64,000 bases of DNA from Carpediemonas membranifera. Lineage: Eukaryota > Fornicata. Made by a program: the position numbers and the translations under genes. Positions 48,150-57,380 of the stretch are shown piece after piece (within the stretch, counting starts at the first letter, position 1; each line of letters starts with the position of its first letter). The stretch is taken from NCBI GenBank assembly GCA_019828565.1, contig JAHDYR010000003.1, positions 558,001 to 622,000 on the forward strand, read 5' to 3'. The notes under the pieces were generated by a model that saw only the letters and a program-made list of their open reading frames with translations, had not been told where the DNA came from and ran no database searches.

Positions 48150-48237
48150 GTGTCTACGGATCGATAGGATTGCTGGAATTGTCAGATTAGGTCCATGGTA
48201 CGGTGCCACCATGCTCATCTCCATGCCCATTTTACAG

Positions 48238-49458
48238 TTACCCTTGTTTGACGAGCTCGTCGCACAGGTCCCGGAACCCCGCGGCGCCCTCGACCGAAGA
48301 CCACTCCGCGGGTATTGCGCCACCAGCAGCAGCGCATAGCACGCCTGCTATGGATGCGATGGAGTCTGAGTCGCCTGGTGTGTTCACACCACCGATAACG
48401 GCTGCTTCGGTGTCGGTGCCGTGCCTGGCCAACAGGAACGCGGCGGCAGCAATCGCCTCATGCCCAGCCCATCCTCTGAGCTGGCCGGGGAATGATGGCG
48501 AGTCCCTCGTCCCGAGGACGTCCCCCTGCGCCACGATTGGGTCGACCCCCATCGCAGCGGCAGACTCAATCATCGCCGCGGTCTCGTGGTCGTACGCCTC
48601 AGCGGCCTGGACCATCGCTGTGACCATAGCGGGGCAGTCCTTGCCGTGGATCCCGGCCAGCACACCGGCGACAAAGGCCGCGGTCGCCGCAGAAGACAAT
48701 GCCGCGCCGTGGGTGATCATACCATGCTCCGCTGCCGCCCTGACCGCGAACTCGGGCTGGTCCGCGTACACGAGGGCGAAGGGGTAGGCCCGCATGACGG
48801 CCCCGCACCCCCCAGCCCCGGGCGCCCCCGCCTTCCACCAGGCCGGGTCGGGTCGGGCTGGTAGGTTAGCCCTGAGACTGTATGAGGCGGCGAGACAGGC
48901 GTTACCGGGGGCGCGGTCCATGGTGGTCGGGTCCTGAAGCCAGGTTGTCGCAAACTGCCCGGCAATGCGGGTACAGAGCGCGTTGATGCTCTCTCCATGC
49001 TTGCGGGCATGAATGAGGGCCCGCAGCACAATGAGGCTCATCTGCGTGTCATCGGTGTAGGGTGGCGGGACTCCGTTGAGATGGTCCTCGACCTGACGAA
49101 AGCTGCGGAGGCCACCTGGCCACCGCCGCTCTATCTTATCCGTTGTTGAAATGAACTCAGTCCATTTTCCAAGAGCATCACCGCTTGCACCGGCAAGGAG
49201 AATGTTTGTGTACAGCCGGGCCAGCTTGGAGCCGAAATGGCGCTCCAACGAACCGGAGAATGTCGGAGTTTGTTCTAATTCATCATTGCTTTCATCTTTA
49301 AGAGCCATATCGGACGTACGCTGTGTCGTCGTTCTTGTCATAAACTGCGATGTACAGCTCGAATCCTGCTTTCTGACATTTCTACGCCGGAATGACGGTA
49401 ATGACGGTAATGACGGTAGACCTGACATCACCAGGCACTGCCACTCCTCTTTCGACAT
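48238..49458 (-). CDS. ADP-ribosylglycohydrolase family protein (DraG/ARH), 406 aa
   Basis: Residues ~75-400 follow the ADP-ribosylglycohydrolase fold: GASGDALG at the start, PPYTDDTQMSLIV (metal-binding Thr-Asp-Asp), GAGGCGAVMRAYPFAL, AAEHGMITHG, and VIGGVNTPGDSDSIASIAGV, which is the GxDxDS metal motif near the C-terminus. These enzymes use two magnesium ions to remove ADP-ribose from Arg, Ser or other sites. The N-terminal ~60 residues are extra; they contain GLPSLPSLPSFRR, coded by a nine-base tandem repeat. The ATG at 49458 is used, but MALKDESNDE downstream is an alternative start. Upstream of eIF4G on the same strand, 88 bases apart. Confidence 0.88.
   Translation of the reverse strand: MSKEEWQCLVMSGLPSLPSLPSFRRRNVRKQDSSCTSQFMTRTTTQRTSDMALKDESNDELEQTPTFSGSLERHFGSKLARLYTNILLAGASGDALGKWTEFISTTDKIERRWPGGLRSFRQVEDHLNGVPPPYTDDTQMSLIVLRALIHARKHGESINALCTRIAGQFATTWLQDPTTMDRAPGNACLAASYSLRANLPARPDPAWWKAGAPGAGGCGAVMRAYPFALVYADQPEFAVRAAAEHGMITHGAALSSAATAAFVAGVLAGIHGKDCPAMVTAMVQAAEAYDHETAAMIESAAAMGVDPIVAQGDVLGTRDSPSFPGQLRGWAGHEAIAAAAFLLARHGTDTEAAVIGGVNTPGDSDSIASIAGVLCAAAGGAIPAEWSSVEGAAGFRDLCDELVKQG
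49391..49418. repeat. 9-bp tandem repeat near ADPRH N-terminus
   Basis: Three units of ATGACGGTA in a row, in frame within the ADP-ribosylglycohydrolase leader, coding for repeated SLP. Confidence 0.9.
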
Positions 49459-49505
49459 TGCCTCAGCCCAACCCAGCCCAAACAGTTTAACTTTACTCCA
49501 ATTCC

Positions 49506-50808
49506 CTAGCTGTTATGGTACACCATCTTGCCGTTGCCAACTGCAGCGGCCATGGCGAGGTGGCGGGCATCCGCGCCCGACACGGCGATCTCCTTGTTGC
49601 GGGCGAGGCCGCTGATGATATCGACGTCGGCAAATGCCAGGTCGGCCTGGCGCTTCTTCTCGAGGCCCTTGGCGGCCTCGGCCTCGGCCTTGGCCAGGAT
49701 GGTGAGGGCTGCGGCCTCGGCCTCGGCGATGATGCGGTCGGCCTCGGCCTTGGACTCGCGCTGCGTCTGCTCGATCTGGGCGAGGATCTCGTCGCGCTCG
49801 AAGGCGGCCTGGGCCTGGATGTCGCGGACCCGGGTGATGCGCTCGGCGTCCGCCTTGGCGGCCTCCATCTCGGCGTCGGCCTTGACCTGGTTGACGCGGG
49901 CGGTCGTCTCGGCCTCGATGACGGAGATCTTGGCCTTCGTGTCGGCGCGGATCTCGGCGATCTCGCGGTCGATCTCGGCGATCATCTGGTCGTTCTCCTT
50001 CTCCATCTCCTTGAGCCGCTCGTTCGAGCTGTTCTGCTGCTTGGAGAGATCCTCCTTGTGGTTGAGGACGTTCATGTCGAACAGCTGCTTCTGCTTCTCC
50101 TCGTCGTGCCTGATGTCGAACTCGGCTCTCTTCTGGAGCGTGTCGGCGAGCTTGTCCTCGAGCTTGACGCGAGTGATCGTGATCTGGTCGACGATGACGC
50201 CGTATGTCCTGAACTTCTCGTTCATCTCGTTGAGCTGGCCCTCCGTGTTGCGGCCCTGGAGCGAGTAAACGTCGATGAGGAGCGTGTTGCGGACAATCTG
50301 CCTCACAAAGTCCTCCTGGCTAGCGCGGAGAAGGTCCTGGGTTAGAGTGGGGGGTGTGACGTACGTCGAGCTTCTCGGGGCCCAGCTTGTAGATGAAGTC
50401 CTCGGCCGAGATGATCTTGAACACGAGGAGCACCTCGATCTGGACATCCACGTTATCCTTGCTCTTGCAGTTCTTGATGGGCGCGCTAAATACATTGGAG
50501 CGCCTGGTGACCATGAAAACCATCCGGGTGCCGGGCAGCAGCATGTGGCGACCAGGATCGAAGGGGGGCAGGCGCTTGCCCCAACGGGTGGCCAGGCCAG
50601 TGAAGCCATCAGGGACACGGACGTAGATGTTCTTGAGAGGACGGCGCTTGGGAATCAGGACGATGGGCGTGAAGCCTGAGGGCTTGAGGCCAATCAGCTC
50701 GTGGCAATCGTCAATGGACTTCACTTGGATCGTGGAAAGCGTGGTTCCCTCTCTCTTAGCCGCACTGGAGAGCCAATGCGTTGGGACATAGTTTGCGATG
50801 ATGTTCAT
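49506..50808 (-). CDS. SPFH/band-7 coiled-coil protein, copy 2 (424 aa)
   Basis: Exons in gene sense 50808-50365 and 50336-49506, with the same 28-nt GTACGT...CTAACCCAG intron (50337-50364) as copy 1. The protein matches copy 1 except for one added Ser at the C-terminus (MVYHNS), caused by the duplication boundary falling in the stop region. A few silent changes occur. SPFH domain at residues ~50-220 and coiled coil to ~390, as described for copy 1. Divergent from the intact ankyrin gene, 283 bases apart. Both copies appear functional, so dosage may have doubled. Confidence 0.82.
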
Positions 50809-53800
50809 TGGTCGTTGTAGCGGTGATTTCGCGTTGACTTCGTGCACAGTCGAGATTTTCAATCGCCATTATTAGAGACACCACCAGTTGTAGTAGACCA
50901 TCAAGTTCGCCACCAAATGGAAGTCAAGCGGATCCTGCTTGCATTCGTAAACCCGTGGGCATCGTGATGTCGACCAAGGTGTGCCTTGTGAATCAGTGAT
51001 CAATGAAACCAAGCGAGACACCGGATTGACGCAAGCAGCGTTGGCTCCCTATCATGTGACCCTTTTCGTCTGGTCTTTGCTGGCACGACCAATGTGCAGC
51101 TTAGTACAGAACCGCACCGTTCTCAACGAAGATAGAATGATCGGCAGTGATGCCAATGATATTGATGAAGGCGCTGATGATCCATTTGCGCCCAGCTCCG
51201 AAGAAAAGAATGCCGAGCAGAATGAGGAGCTCCAGAATGACCAAGGATTTCCACCCATTCTGCTCGCAAACAATCCATGCTCTGCTGGCGATGCGAATCA
51301 CCCTGCAGGCGATAACGCCGAGCAAAATACACCAGAGAATGAACGGGTGCGGGTTGAGAACATTCCTGCCAGTCCAGCCGGACCGAGGAATCAACGGAAT
51401 ACTATCCCAGTTGTTGTTCCGACACACAGGAACGCCAACCCCATTGAGATCGAAGCCGGGAACGACCCCGACGAGGAGACAGTATTCCAGCCCGTGGTGC
51501 TCTACAACAGCAATGTGCTCGACCTCCCGCATCCGGCGCAGGATCCCGACCTGCAGGCCATTATCGCCCAGAATGCCCACATCGCGGCACCTCCGGCAGA
51601 AAATCAACATGACCATGACGCGAAGGTTGCTGAGCAACGCGAAGAGCCACATCGAGATGCACCAGTCGGGGTTGGAGAACTCCTCAAGGAGAAGGAAGCC
51701 CTCGTAGAAGAGTGCGCTTTCCAGCAGAGCCGCCTCGAGACCAGCCTCTGCATTGAAAGGGCCGTGTGCAGATCTGAGGAACGCCCAGGTCATGACATCA
51801 GGGCATTGCCTGAGTTCATCAACTTCAGGGTCCTATCGGGTTGCAACATCCGTACGTCGGGAAAGCACGCCCCCGCCAATGACAAGAATAGCGCTAAGAT
51901 CAAGGAGCTGCAAAGACAGAACGCCGCCCTGAAGGCCGAGCTGTCCCGGCTGCAGCATTGCGCTGGTGTCTCTGAGAACAAGGTTCGGGCAGCGCTGGGA
52001 AGGGAGAAGCTTGATGTACCTGCTGAGCCCCAGCCAGCGGCCGACAACCAAGACGACCTGGAGGTGATGTCCGATGATCCGGTGTGGAATTCCAGACGCT
52101 ACAGCGCTATTCGGGGCAACAAGCATCGGCGGGGAGCGATAGCAGCATACGATACCGTGCTTGCTCTGCTCGGAGGGGTTGGTAAAGCGGACGCGGTGCC
52201 CCCCGCCCCTGCCCGAAGCGAGGTCCCCTCGCCACCACCTGTAAGCCCGCAGAAAGGGGCCATGTCTGATGCGGAGAGACAAAGGAAGAAGCGGGCCCGC
52301 GAGAAGGCTGCTAAAGCTGATACTAAGCAGTTCGAAGCCCAGAATGAGGTTCTCGATGAGATCCTCAACAACAGGAAGGCTATGCTGGCGGCGGCCCTCA
52401 GGAACCGGATTGTTGGGCTCATTGACGTTCCCCTGCTAGTCCAGCCCCCCAACGGCCAAGACGACGGCCCGAACGCCAACGAGTTCCCTGCCTTACCCCG
52501 GCTGGACGCGATACCTAGCATCCGCCAGATGGATGCGTCTGCTCTTGAGAGCAAGCACTCCACCGACGATTATGCGCCGTTCCCCGACTTTGACAAAGGC
52601 GCTGGCGGTGGGACGTGCGATGCCGATGTCGATGATGAGGACCCCGAGACCGACGACGAGCACCAGGTACTGGCTGGGCTCGCGGGCATGCGGATCGGCG
52701 GGGATACAGGTCCAATGGTGACTACAGCCGCGGCATCAAGGGCCGGGAGACCTAAGGCGCATGTCAAGCCGCAGCTGCAGGCCCTACTGGACACGAAGAA
52801 CTATGTCGAGAGCATCACCTTTGCCAACGCCAATGGCGCCCTGACCGGCCACGCTGATGTGATCCAGGAGAGAAGGGACGAGCTCCGCATGGCCATAGCC
52901 CTCGCCAAGTCATGCCTCGAGGGCGACCTGGCTGTAGTTCAGACACTGATCGATGCTGGCGTCAACCTCGAGATCCGGGACGACGATGGAGACACGCCAC
53001 TCCTCATAGCAACCATGAAGGGCCACGTAGGCATCGTCAGGGCGCTTGTGAAAGCCAAGGCCGACTGCTCTGTTGTCCGAGCCAACGGGGCGAGCCCCCT
53101 CCTGATCGCCGCAATGTACGGCAACGTCGACCTGACGCGGCTCCTGATCAATGCCAACAAGAGCATGGTCGACGTGCCCGATGGGAATGACGTCAGCCCT
53201 CTCACGCTGGCCGCAACCTTTGGTCACAACAAGTGCGTTGGACTGCTGGTTGAGGGCGGGGCGGATGTCAACGGCAAGCGGCGTTCAAGCGACGCGTGGA
53301 CCCCACTCATTGCTGCAGCGCTGAAGGACCACGCGGAGATCGTCAAGCTGCTGGTGCGGGCGAAAGCCGACCTCAGCCTTGCCGACGAGGCCGGCCAGAC
53401 GGCTCTGATGGCCGCCTGCATCAACGGCCACCTCGACAGCATCAAGGCGCTCGTTGAAGCCGGAGCCGACATCTCTGCCGTCGACAACAACGACGACCCC
53501 GTGCTCATCCTCGCCGTGCAGCGGAAGCAGTCTGCCGTCGTCAGCTACCTGCTAGAGGAAGGATGCAGCCCCAATGCCTGCCGGGCGGATGGTTGCACGG
53601 CCCTCTACATAGCCGCGCAGAGCGGGTGCAGTGAGATCGTCAAATTACTGCTCGATAGGGGCGCAGACACCACCATCCCAGATGCGGACGGCAAGCTTCC
53701 CTCAGAGATCGCCAAGGCCAATGGCCACAAGAAGTGCGCCGCCCTGCTCGATCGCACCCGGCAGACGGAAAGGGCCGAGACGTCACTTGTCGCCGCCGCC

Positions 53801-54527
53801 GCCGATGGGAACCAGGCGATCGTCCGAGACCTCCTTGGATCCGGGGCCGACCCCAACAGGCCTAATGATCAAGGGCGCACGCCCCTCATCGCCGCCGCCA
53901 TCGGGAGCCACTCGGACGTTGTCGAGCTGCTCCTCAGTCGGGGAGCGACGATCGACCTCGGCGGAAGTGACGGGCGCACCTCCCTCATGGAAGCCTGTCT
54001 CCACGGCCGCACGAGTGTTGTGGAGGTGCTCATCGAGCGAGGGGCAGACCGCGAGCTGGCAGACCCTAGCGGCAGCACCGCGCTGCACCATGCCGTCGAG
54101 GGAGGGCACGCCTGCGTTGGCGTCATGCTTCGGGCCGGGTGCAACGTTAACGCCCGCAAGACCAATGGCTGCACCGCTCTCTACCTCGCCGCGAAAGAGG
54201 GGCGAAACGAGATCCTCAAGATGCTAGTCGACGCAGGCGCAGATCCGACGATGAAGGGCAAGACGGGCTGGCTCCACAAGGCCAGGACCCCACGGGAGAT
54301 CGCACGGGCGAAGGGGCACAAGGATTGCGTCGACCAGCTCGACCATCCCGAGCACGGGGCTGAGAATCCCGCCACGCAGGCCCCAGAGGCAGACGCGGGC
54401 GACGTCCAGGCCGAGCTGGAGGCCATGCAGCTCTCAGACGACAGCGAGCCGGACGCGGAGGGCCAACCTGTCATGCCCGAGGCCGGTAGCGTCGGCAGTG
54501 CGTTCCCTGACGATCCGCCGCTGTTGG
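49512..54527. repeat. 5.0-kb inverted segmental duplication, copy 2
   Basis: Reverse-orientation partner of 15637-20855. This copy has the intact ankyrin gene and continues beyond the duplicated edge for 164 more ankyrin codons, so it is likely the original on that side. Confidence 0.96.
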
Positions 54528-55021
54528 CTGCTGTCGCCGATCCCGGGAAAGTTGACGCGGTGCTGAAGGGGAAGGTCGACGTCAACGTCATCAGCCGGGG
54601 CACCACCGCGCTCGTCGCAGCCATCCAGGGCGGCCACTGGGACTCTGCCCGAAGGCTGCTCTCCCACGGGGCCGACCCGCTCCTCCCGGCCGACGGAGTC
54701 AACGCGATGCAGGTGCCACCTGACACGCTGCCGGCTGATGTCCTTGACGGCATCAAGACAGCACTCACGCGCCACCTGTGTCGTGCGGCCGCCCAGTCCG
54801 ACGATAAGGAGGTGAAGCGACTCTTGACATTGGGCGCGAAGCCCTCTGGCGTCGGGGATGCAGTGCCGCTGTGTGAAGCTGTCAAGGCGAACAGCTTTGC
54901 AGTAGTGCGGACCTTGGTGAAGCACGGAGCGGACGCAGCCGCTGTGGAGAAGGACAAGGTGGCGAAGAAGATGCTCCGTAAGAACGAGGACCTGGCGAAC
55001 CTCCTTCGCAAGGGCGTGTGA
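51092..55021 (+). CDS. Large ankyrin-repeat protein, intact copy (1309 aa)
   Basis: ATG at 51092 (MCSLVQNRTVLNEDRM); a GTG further upstream extends the frame but is not needed. Residues 1-~250 are acidic and disordered; a short coiled coil (KIKELQRQNAALKAELSRLQ) lies near 300; a basic, leucine-containing segment (SDAERQRKKRAREKAAKA) near 410-450 resembles a bZIP basic region but the zipper is weak. Residues ~620-1110 carry about 13-15 ankyrin repeats with the usual TPL..AA..GH..IVKLLL pattern, and two or three more repeats follow an acidic spacer at ~1150-1300. Ankyrin stacks bind protein partners; no enzyme domain is seen. Single exon. A damaged inverted copy lies at 15611-19275. Confidence 0.9.
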   Translation: MCSLVQNRTVLNEDRMIGSDANDIDEGADDPFAPSSEEKNAEQNEELQNDQGFPPILLANNPCSAGDANHPAGDNAEQNTPENERVRVENIPASPAGPRNQRNTIPVVVPTHRNANPIEIEAGNDPDEETVFQPVVLYNSNVLDLPHPAQDPDLQAIIAQNAHIAAPPAENQHDHDAKVAEQREEPHRDAPVGVGELLKEKEALVEECAFQQSRLETSLCIERAVCRSEERPGHDIRALPEFINFRVLSGCNIRTSGKHAPANDKNSAKIKELQRQNAALKAELSRLQHCAGVSENKVRAALGREKLDVPAEPQPAADNQDDLEVMSDDPVWNSRRYSAIRGNKHRRGAIAAYDTVLALLGGVGKADAVPPAPARSEVPSPPPVSPQKGAMSDAERQRKKRAREKAAKADTKQFEAQNEVLDEILNNRKAMLAAALRNRIVGLIDVPLLVQPPNGQDDGPNANEFPALPRLDAIPSIRQMDASALESKHSTDDYAPFPDFDKGAGGGTCDADVDDEDPETDDEHQVLAGLAGMRIGGDTGPMVTTAAASRAGRPKAHVKPQLQALLDTKNYVESITFANANGALTGHADVIQERRDELRMAIALAKSCLEGDLAVVQTLIDAGVNLEIRDDDGDTPLLIATMKGHVGIVRALVKAKADCSVVRANGASPLLIAAMYGNVDLTRLLINANKSMVDVPDGNDVSPLTLAATFGHNKCVGLLVEGGADVNGKRRSSDAWTPLIAAALKDHAEIVKLLVRAKADLSLADEAGQTALMAACINGHLDSIKALVEAGADISAVDNNDDPVLILAVQRKQSAVVSYLLEEGCSPNACRADGCTALYIAAQSGCSEIVKLLLDRGADTTIPDADGKLPSEIAKANGHKKCAALLDRTRQTERAETSLVAAAADGNQAIVRDLLGSGADPNRPNDQGRTPLIAAAIGSHSDVVELLLSRGATIDLGGSDGRTSLMEACLHGRTSVVEVLIERGADRELADPSGSTALHHAVEGGHACVGVMLRAGCNVNARKTNGCTALYLAAKEGRNEILKMLVDAGADPTMKGKTGWLHKARTPREIARAKGHKDCVDQLDHPEHGAENPATQAPEADAGDVQAELEAMQLSDDSEPDAEGQPVMPEAGSVGSAFPDDPPLLAAVADPGKVDAVLKGKVDVNVISRGTTALVAAIQGGHWDSARRLLSHGADPLLPADGVNAMQVPPDTLPADVLDGIKTALTRHLCRAAAQSDDKEVKRLLTLGAKPSGVGDAVPLCEAVKANSFAVVRTLVKHGADAAAVEKDKVAKKMLRKNEDLANLLRKGV

Positions 55022-55549
55022 TACCCAACCCGACCGGAGCCCCCGTGTATTGAACGATAAACACTGTTTACTTGTGCCATAAACAGTCGAGGTATCGGTG
55101 ATGTGGTGCATGTAATTCAGTCCTTGCCTGGCCCCGACTCAAGCCGGCAAAAATGCCGGAAGTCGCCCCGTCGCCTCATGCGGAATGAATTGGCAATCAA
55201 CTGAAATTGGAGCAATTCGGAATTTTTGACTGTTGCAACACACGCATCATCACGACATCAGCAGACCGTCACGTCAAAACTACTACACACGCAAAGTGTC
55301 TCCCCATTTTTTGAATGAATCAAAAGCGACCCTACGAAAAGAGGTGAATGGCTGTATAGGCTTGAATATCACGCAGCGGTATCACAACCTGCCTCCTGCA
55401 GCATCAGGCGCGCTTTCTATAGTTAAAACCATTTTTGCAAGGTTCTCCTCCAAACCTCCCTTGTGTAACGAAGAGGTCGCTAGTTCGTCCGTTAGAGTGC
55501 CATTGGGATGATCCTGATGGCTTAATCGTGCTATTTGCTTACATAGAAC
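55022..55549. other. Gene-free stretch before eL29
   Basis: About 530 AT-richer bases. Open frames are short and unbiased. No tRNA-like fold was recognised. The eL29 promoter must lie at its right end. Confidence 0.5.
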
Positions 55550-55758
55550 ATGCCCAAGCGTAAGAACACCACTGCCCACAACCGTACCTACAAGGCTCAC
55601 CGCAACGGCATCAAGAAGCCCGCTCGCCAGTACAAGCGCACCACCCTCGGCGTATGTTGATTGTTTATAGCTTGTTCTTACTCTAGATGGACCAGAAGTT
55701 CCTCCGCAACCAGCGTTGGGCTACCAAGCACCGTATCGAGGCCGAGGCTAAGAACTAA
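55550..55758 (+). CDS. RPL29: Large ribosomal subunit protein eL29 (57 aa)
   Basis: Exons 55550-55651 and 55687-55758; the 35-nt intron 55652-55686 is GTATGT...TTACTCTAG. Spliced protein: MPKRKNTTAHNRTYKAHRNG, IKKPARQYKRTTLG, then MDQKFLRNQRWATKHRIEAE. HRNGIKKP and the PKFLRN-type motif (here DQKFLRN) are diagnostic of eL29, a small basic 60S protein of 50-65 residues in most eukaryotes. Neither exon alone is long enough to stand out as an open frame. Strong codon bias. Confidence 0.95.
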
Positions 55759-55945
55759 GCGGTATAAAATCTTTCGAATGCCAAACGCAAGCATTTGGCA
55801 TGTGATGGGGACCAGTGACGACGGCGGGGAACGTGTCCTGACAATTGGCCGCTGGCCATGGCCGCGAGGATCAGCGGCGGTCTGTTCACAAGCGTGCGGA
55901 GTCGTGGCAGAGGAAACACCGCCAGTGAACAAAACCGGATAGAAT

Positions 55946-56263
55946 TTACACCATCTGCGCTAGCTTCTGGGACAGGAAGCCCCACATCTCCTTCGACTCG
56001 GAGGGGAACATGCTGAGAGTCAATTCAGCCTCACCATTCTCAGTGAGACGGACAGAATACTCGTTCTTCGCGTAAATAAGGGATATGAGATCAGCCTCAT
56101 TGATCTTAGCCTTGGCAAGAAGCTCAGAAACGGGCACTACAGTTTTCCCCGCCATAACAAGCTCTGCAACGGCATTGTGCATCTTCTTCTCATCAGCTGT
56201 CATTTCGCTTTCCTTCACAACGAAAGGAGCCGCGGTAGAGGAATCAGAGGCGTTCTGGCTCAT
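55946..56263 (-). CDS. Unknown small acidic protein (105 aa)
   Basis: ATG at 56263 (MSQNASDSSTAAPFVVKESE). A polar N-terminus is followed by a compact, helix-strand pattern (AVAELVMAGKTVVPVSELLA, KINEADLISLIYAKNEY, SVRLTENGEAELTLSMFP) that would suit a small winged-helix-like or cytosolic fold. No family recognised. Convergent with eL29, and 128 bases from the Yip1-family gene stop on the same strand. Confidence 0.55.
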   Translation of the reverse strand: MSQNASDSSTAAPFVVKESEMTADEKKMHNAVAELVMAGKTVVPVSELLAKAKINEADLISLIYAKNEYSVRLTENGEAELTLSMFPSESKEMWGFLSQKLAQMV

Positions 56264-56391
56264 GGCTCGAACAGACTGGCCCCTAAACTGCGCGAAGAGT
56301 TGAAGTCACCTCTGTGCGAGCCGTGCACGCCGTCACTCGGGAACGGAGGAGTAAAACGCCGCCGCTATTTACAACAATATGGGTCTGCCTC

Positions 56392-57243
56392 TCATTCGGG
56401 CATAATGATGTCGATGACGGTGTCCTTCGCGGCCTTGATGTCAGCAAAAGAAGTCGTGGAGAAGCCGATGATTCCCCGGACGACAAGGCCCCACAGACAC
56501 TCCACTACAAGCACACAGCCAACGACCGTGGCCATGGATTGGACGGAGACGCGGGCAGCGGGCAGCATTGCGACGGTGACGAAGAGAGTCGAGTGACCGA
56601 TGCCCATCGCCCAGAACGGGTAGGACACGATGAACACGGGGAACACCGTGCCTGTGAAGAACAGGATCTGGGGCAGGGTGGAGTAGCCTGCTAGACAAAT
56701 GATGGTGGCGAGATCGAGTCCAAAGCTAAAGAGGACATCGAGGGCATAGAGAACGCCACTTAGAGAGCCTATATACACATAAACACCAACTAACATGTAA
56801 ATGAACCGGTTGAAGTTGTACGGGTCCGGGTCCGCCCGGTGGAGCAGCGTCGAGATGAGGGAGTTCGACACAAAGCCTACAACGCCCACAAGAATGGCAA
56901 GCGTTGCTGCAAACCAGATGGGGGCCCACATGTCGGGTTTCCCGTCCAGCGATGCGATCCACCGAGGGTGTGGTATGAGGGTACGGAGCGTGCGGAGGGC
57001 GACCTCGGTAGAGTTCACGTCGAAGAAGCGTTGAATAAAACCCACACGGATGAACGAAGCTTCCTCAATAACGATCTCTTCCTTGCTAACAGGTGGAGGG
57101 ACGCCACGAGCGCTGTTTGCTTGTGTTTCAGAGGGTTTCATCAAAAGAACCCTTGGAGCAACGTCTGCGTCTGGAGCAAAGTCAGCATCATCGGGTAGAT
57201 TGTCCAACTGCAGATCTTCGTCGTCCCAGGCAGTCGCGTTCAT
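56392..57243 (-). CDS. Yip1-family Golgi/ER membrane protein (YIPF-like), 283 aa
   Basis: ATG at 57243 (MNATAWDDEDLQLDNLPDDA). Residues 1-~75 are cytosolic and acidic. GFIQRFFDVNSTEVALRTLR matches the conserved FDVxTxxVxxR element of YIPF1/2-type proteins, and KPDMWAPIWFAATLAILVG matches the PDLYGPFWI element at the first membrane span. Five hydrophobic segments follow between ~115 and ~270. Yip1 proteins act in ER-Golgi vesicle traffic and bind Ypt/Rab GTPases. Length and topology are normal for the family. Single exon. Divergent from the HydF side is not the case: both are on the minus strand, 138 bases apart. Confidence 0.85.
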   Translation of the reverse strand: MNATAWDDEDLQLDNLPDDADFAPDADVAPRVLLMKPSETQANSARGVPPPVSKEEIVIEEASFIRVGFIQRFFDVNSTEVALRTLRTLIPHPRWIASLDGKPDMWAPIWFAATLAILVGVVGFVSNSLISTLLHRADPDPYNFNRFIYMLVGVYVYIGSLSGVLYALDVLFSFGLDLATIICLAGYSTLPQILFFTGTVFPVFIVSYPFWAMGIGHSTLFVTVAMLPAARVSVQSMATVVGCVLVVECLWGLVVRGIIGFSTTSFADIKAAKDTVIDIIMPE

Positions 57244-57380
57244 CTAGACGAATCTGGCGACAAGCTCTTGTCGGTATTTATGTGATTTACGATGACATGT
57301 ATACGTCGCAGTACCCTCCAATACACTGTGCAGGCCGGCACAAGGTCCTGGCCAGGGTTGATCCAACTAAAACTGCCCCT

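Noticed and set aside
49515-50345. 276-codon Leu/Gly/Asp-rich frame opposite the SPFH gene
   Set aside because: Shadow of the coiled-coil coding sequence; it recurs in both duplicated copies only because the DNA does.
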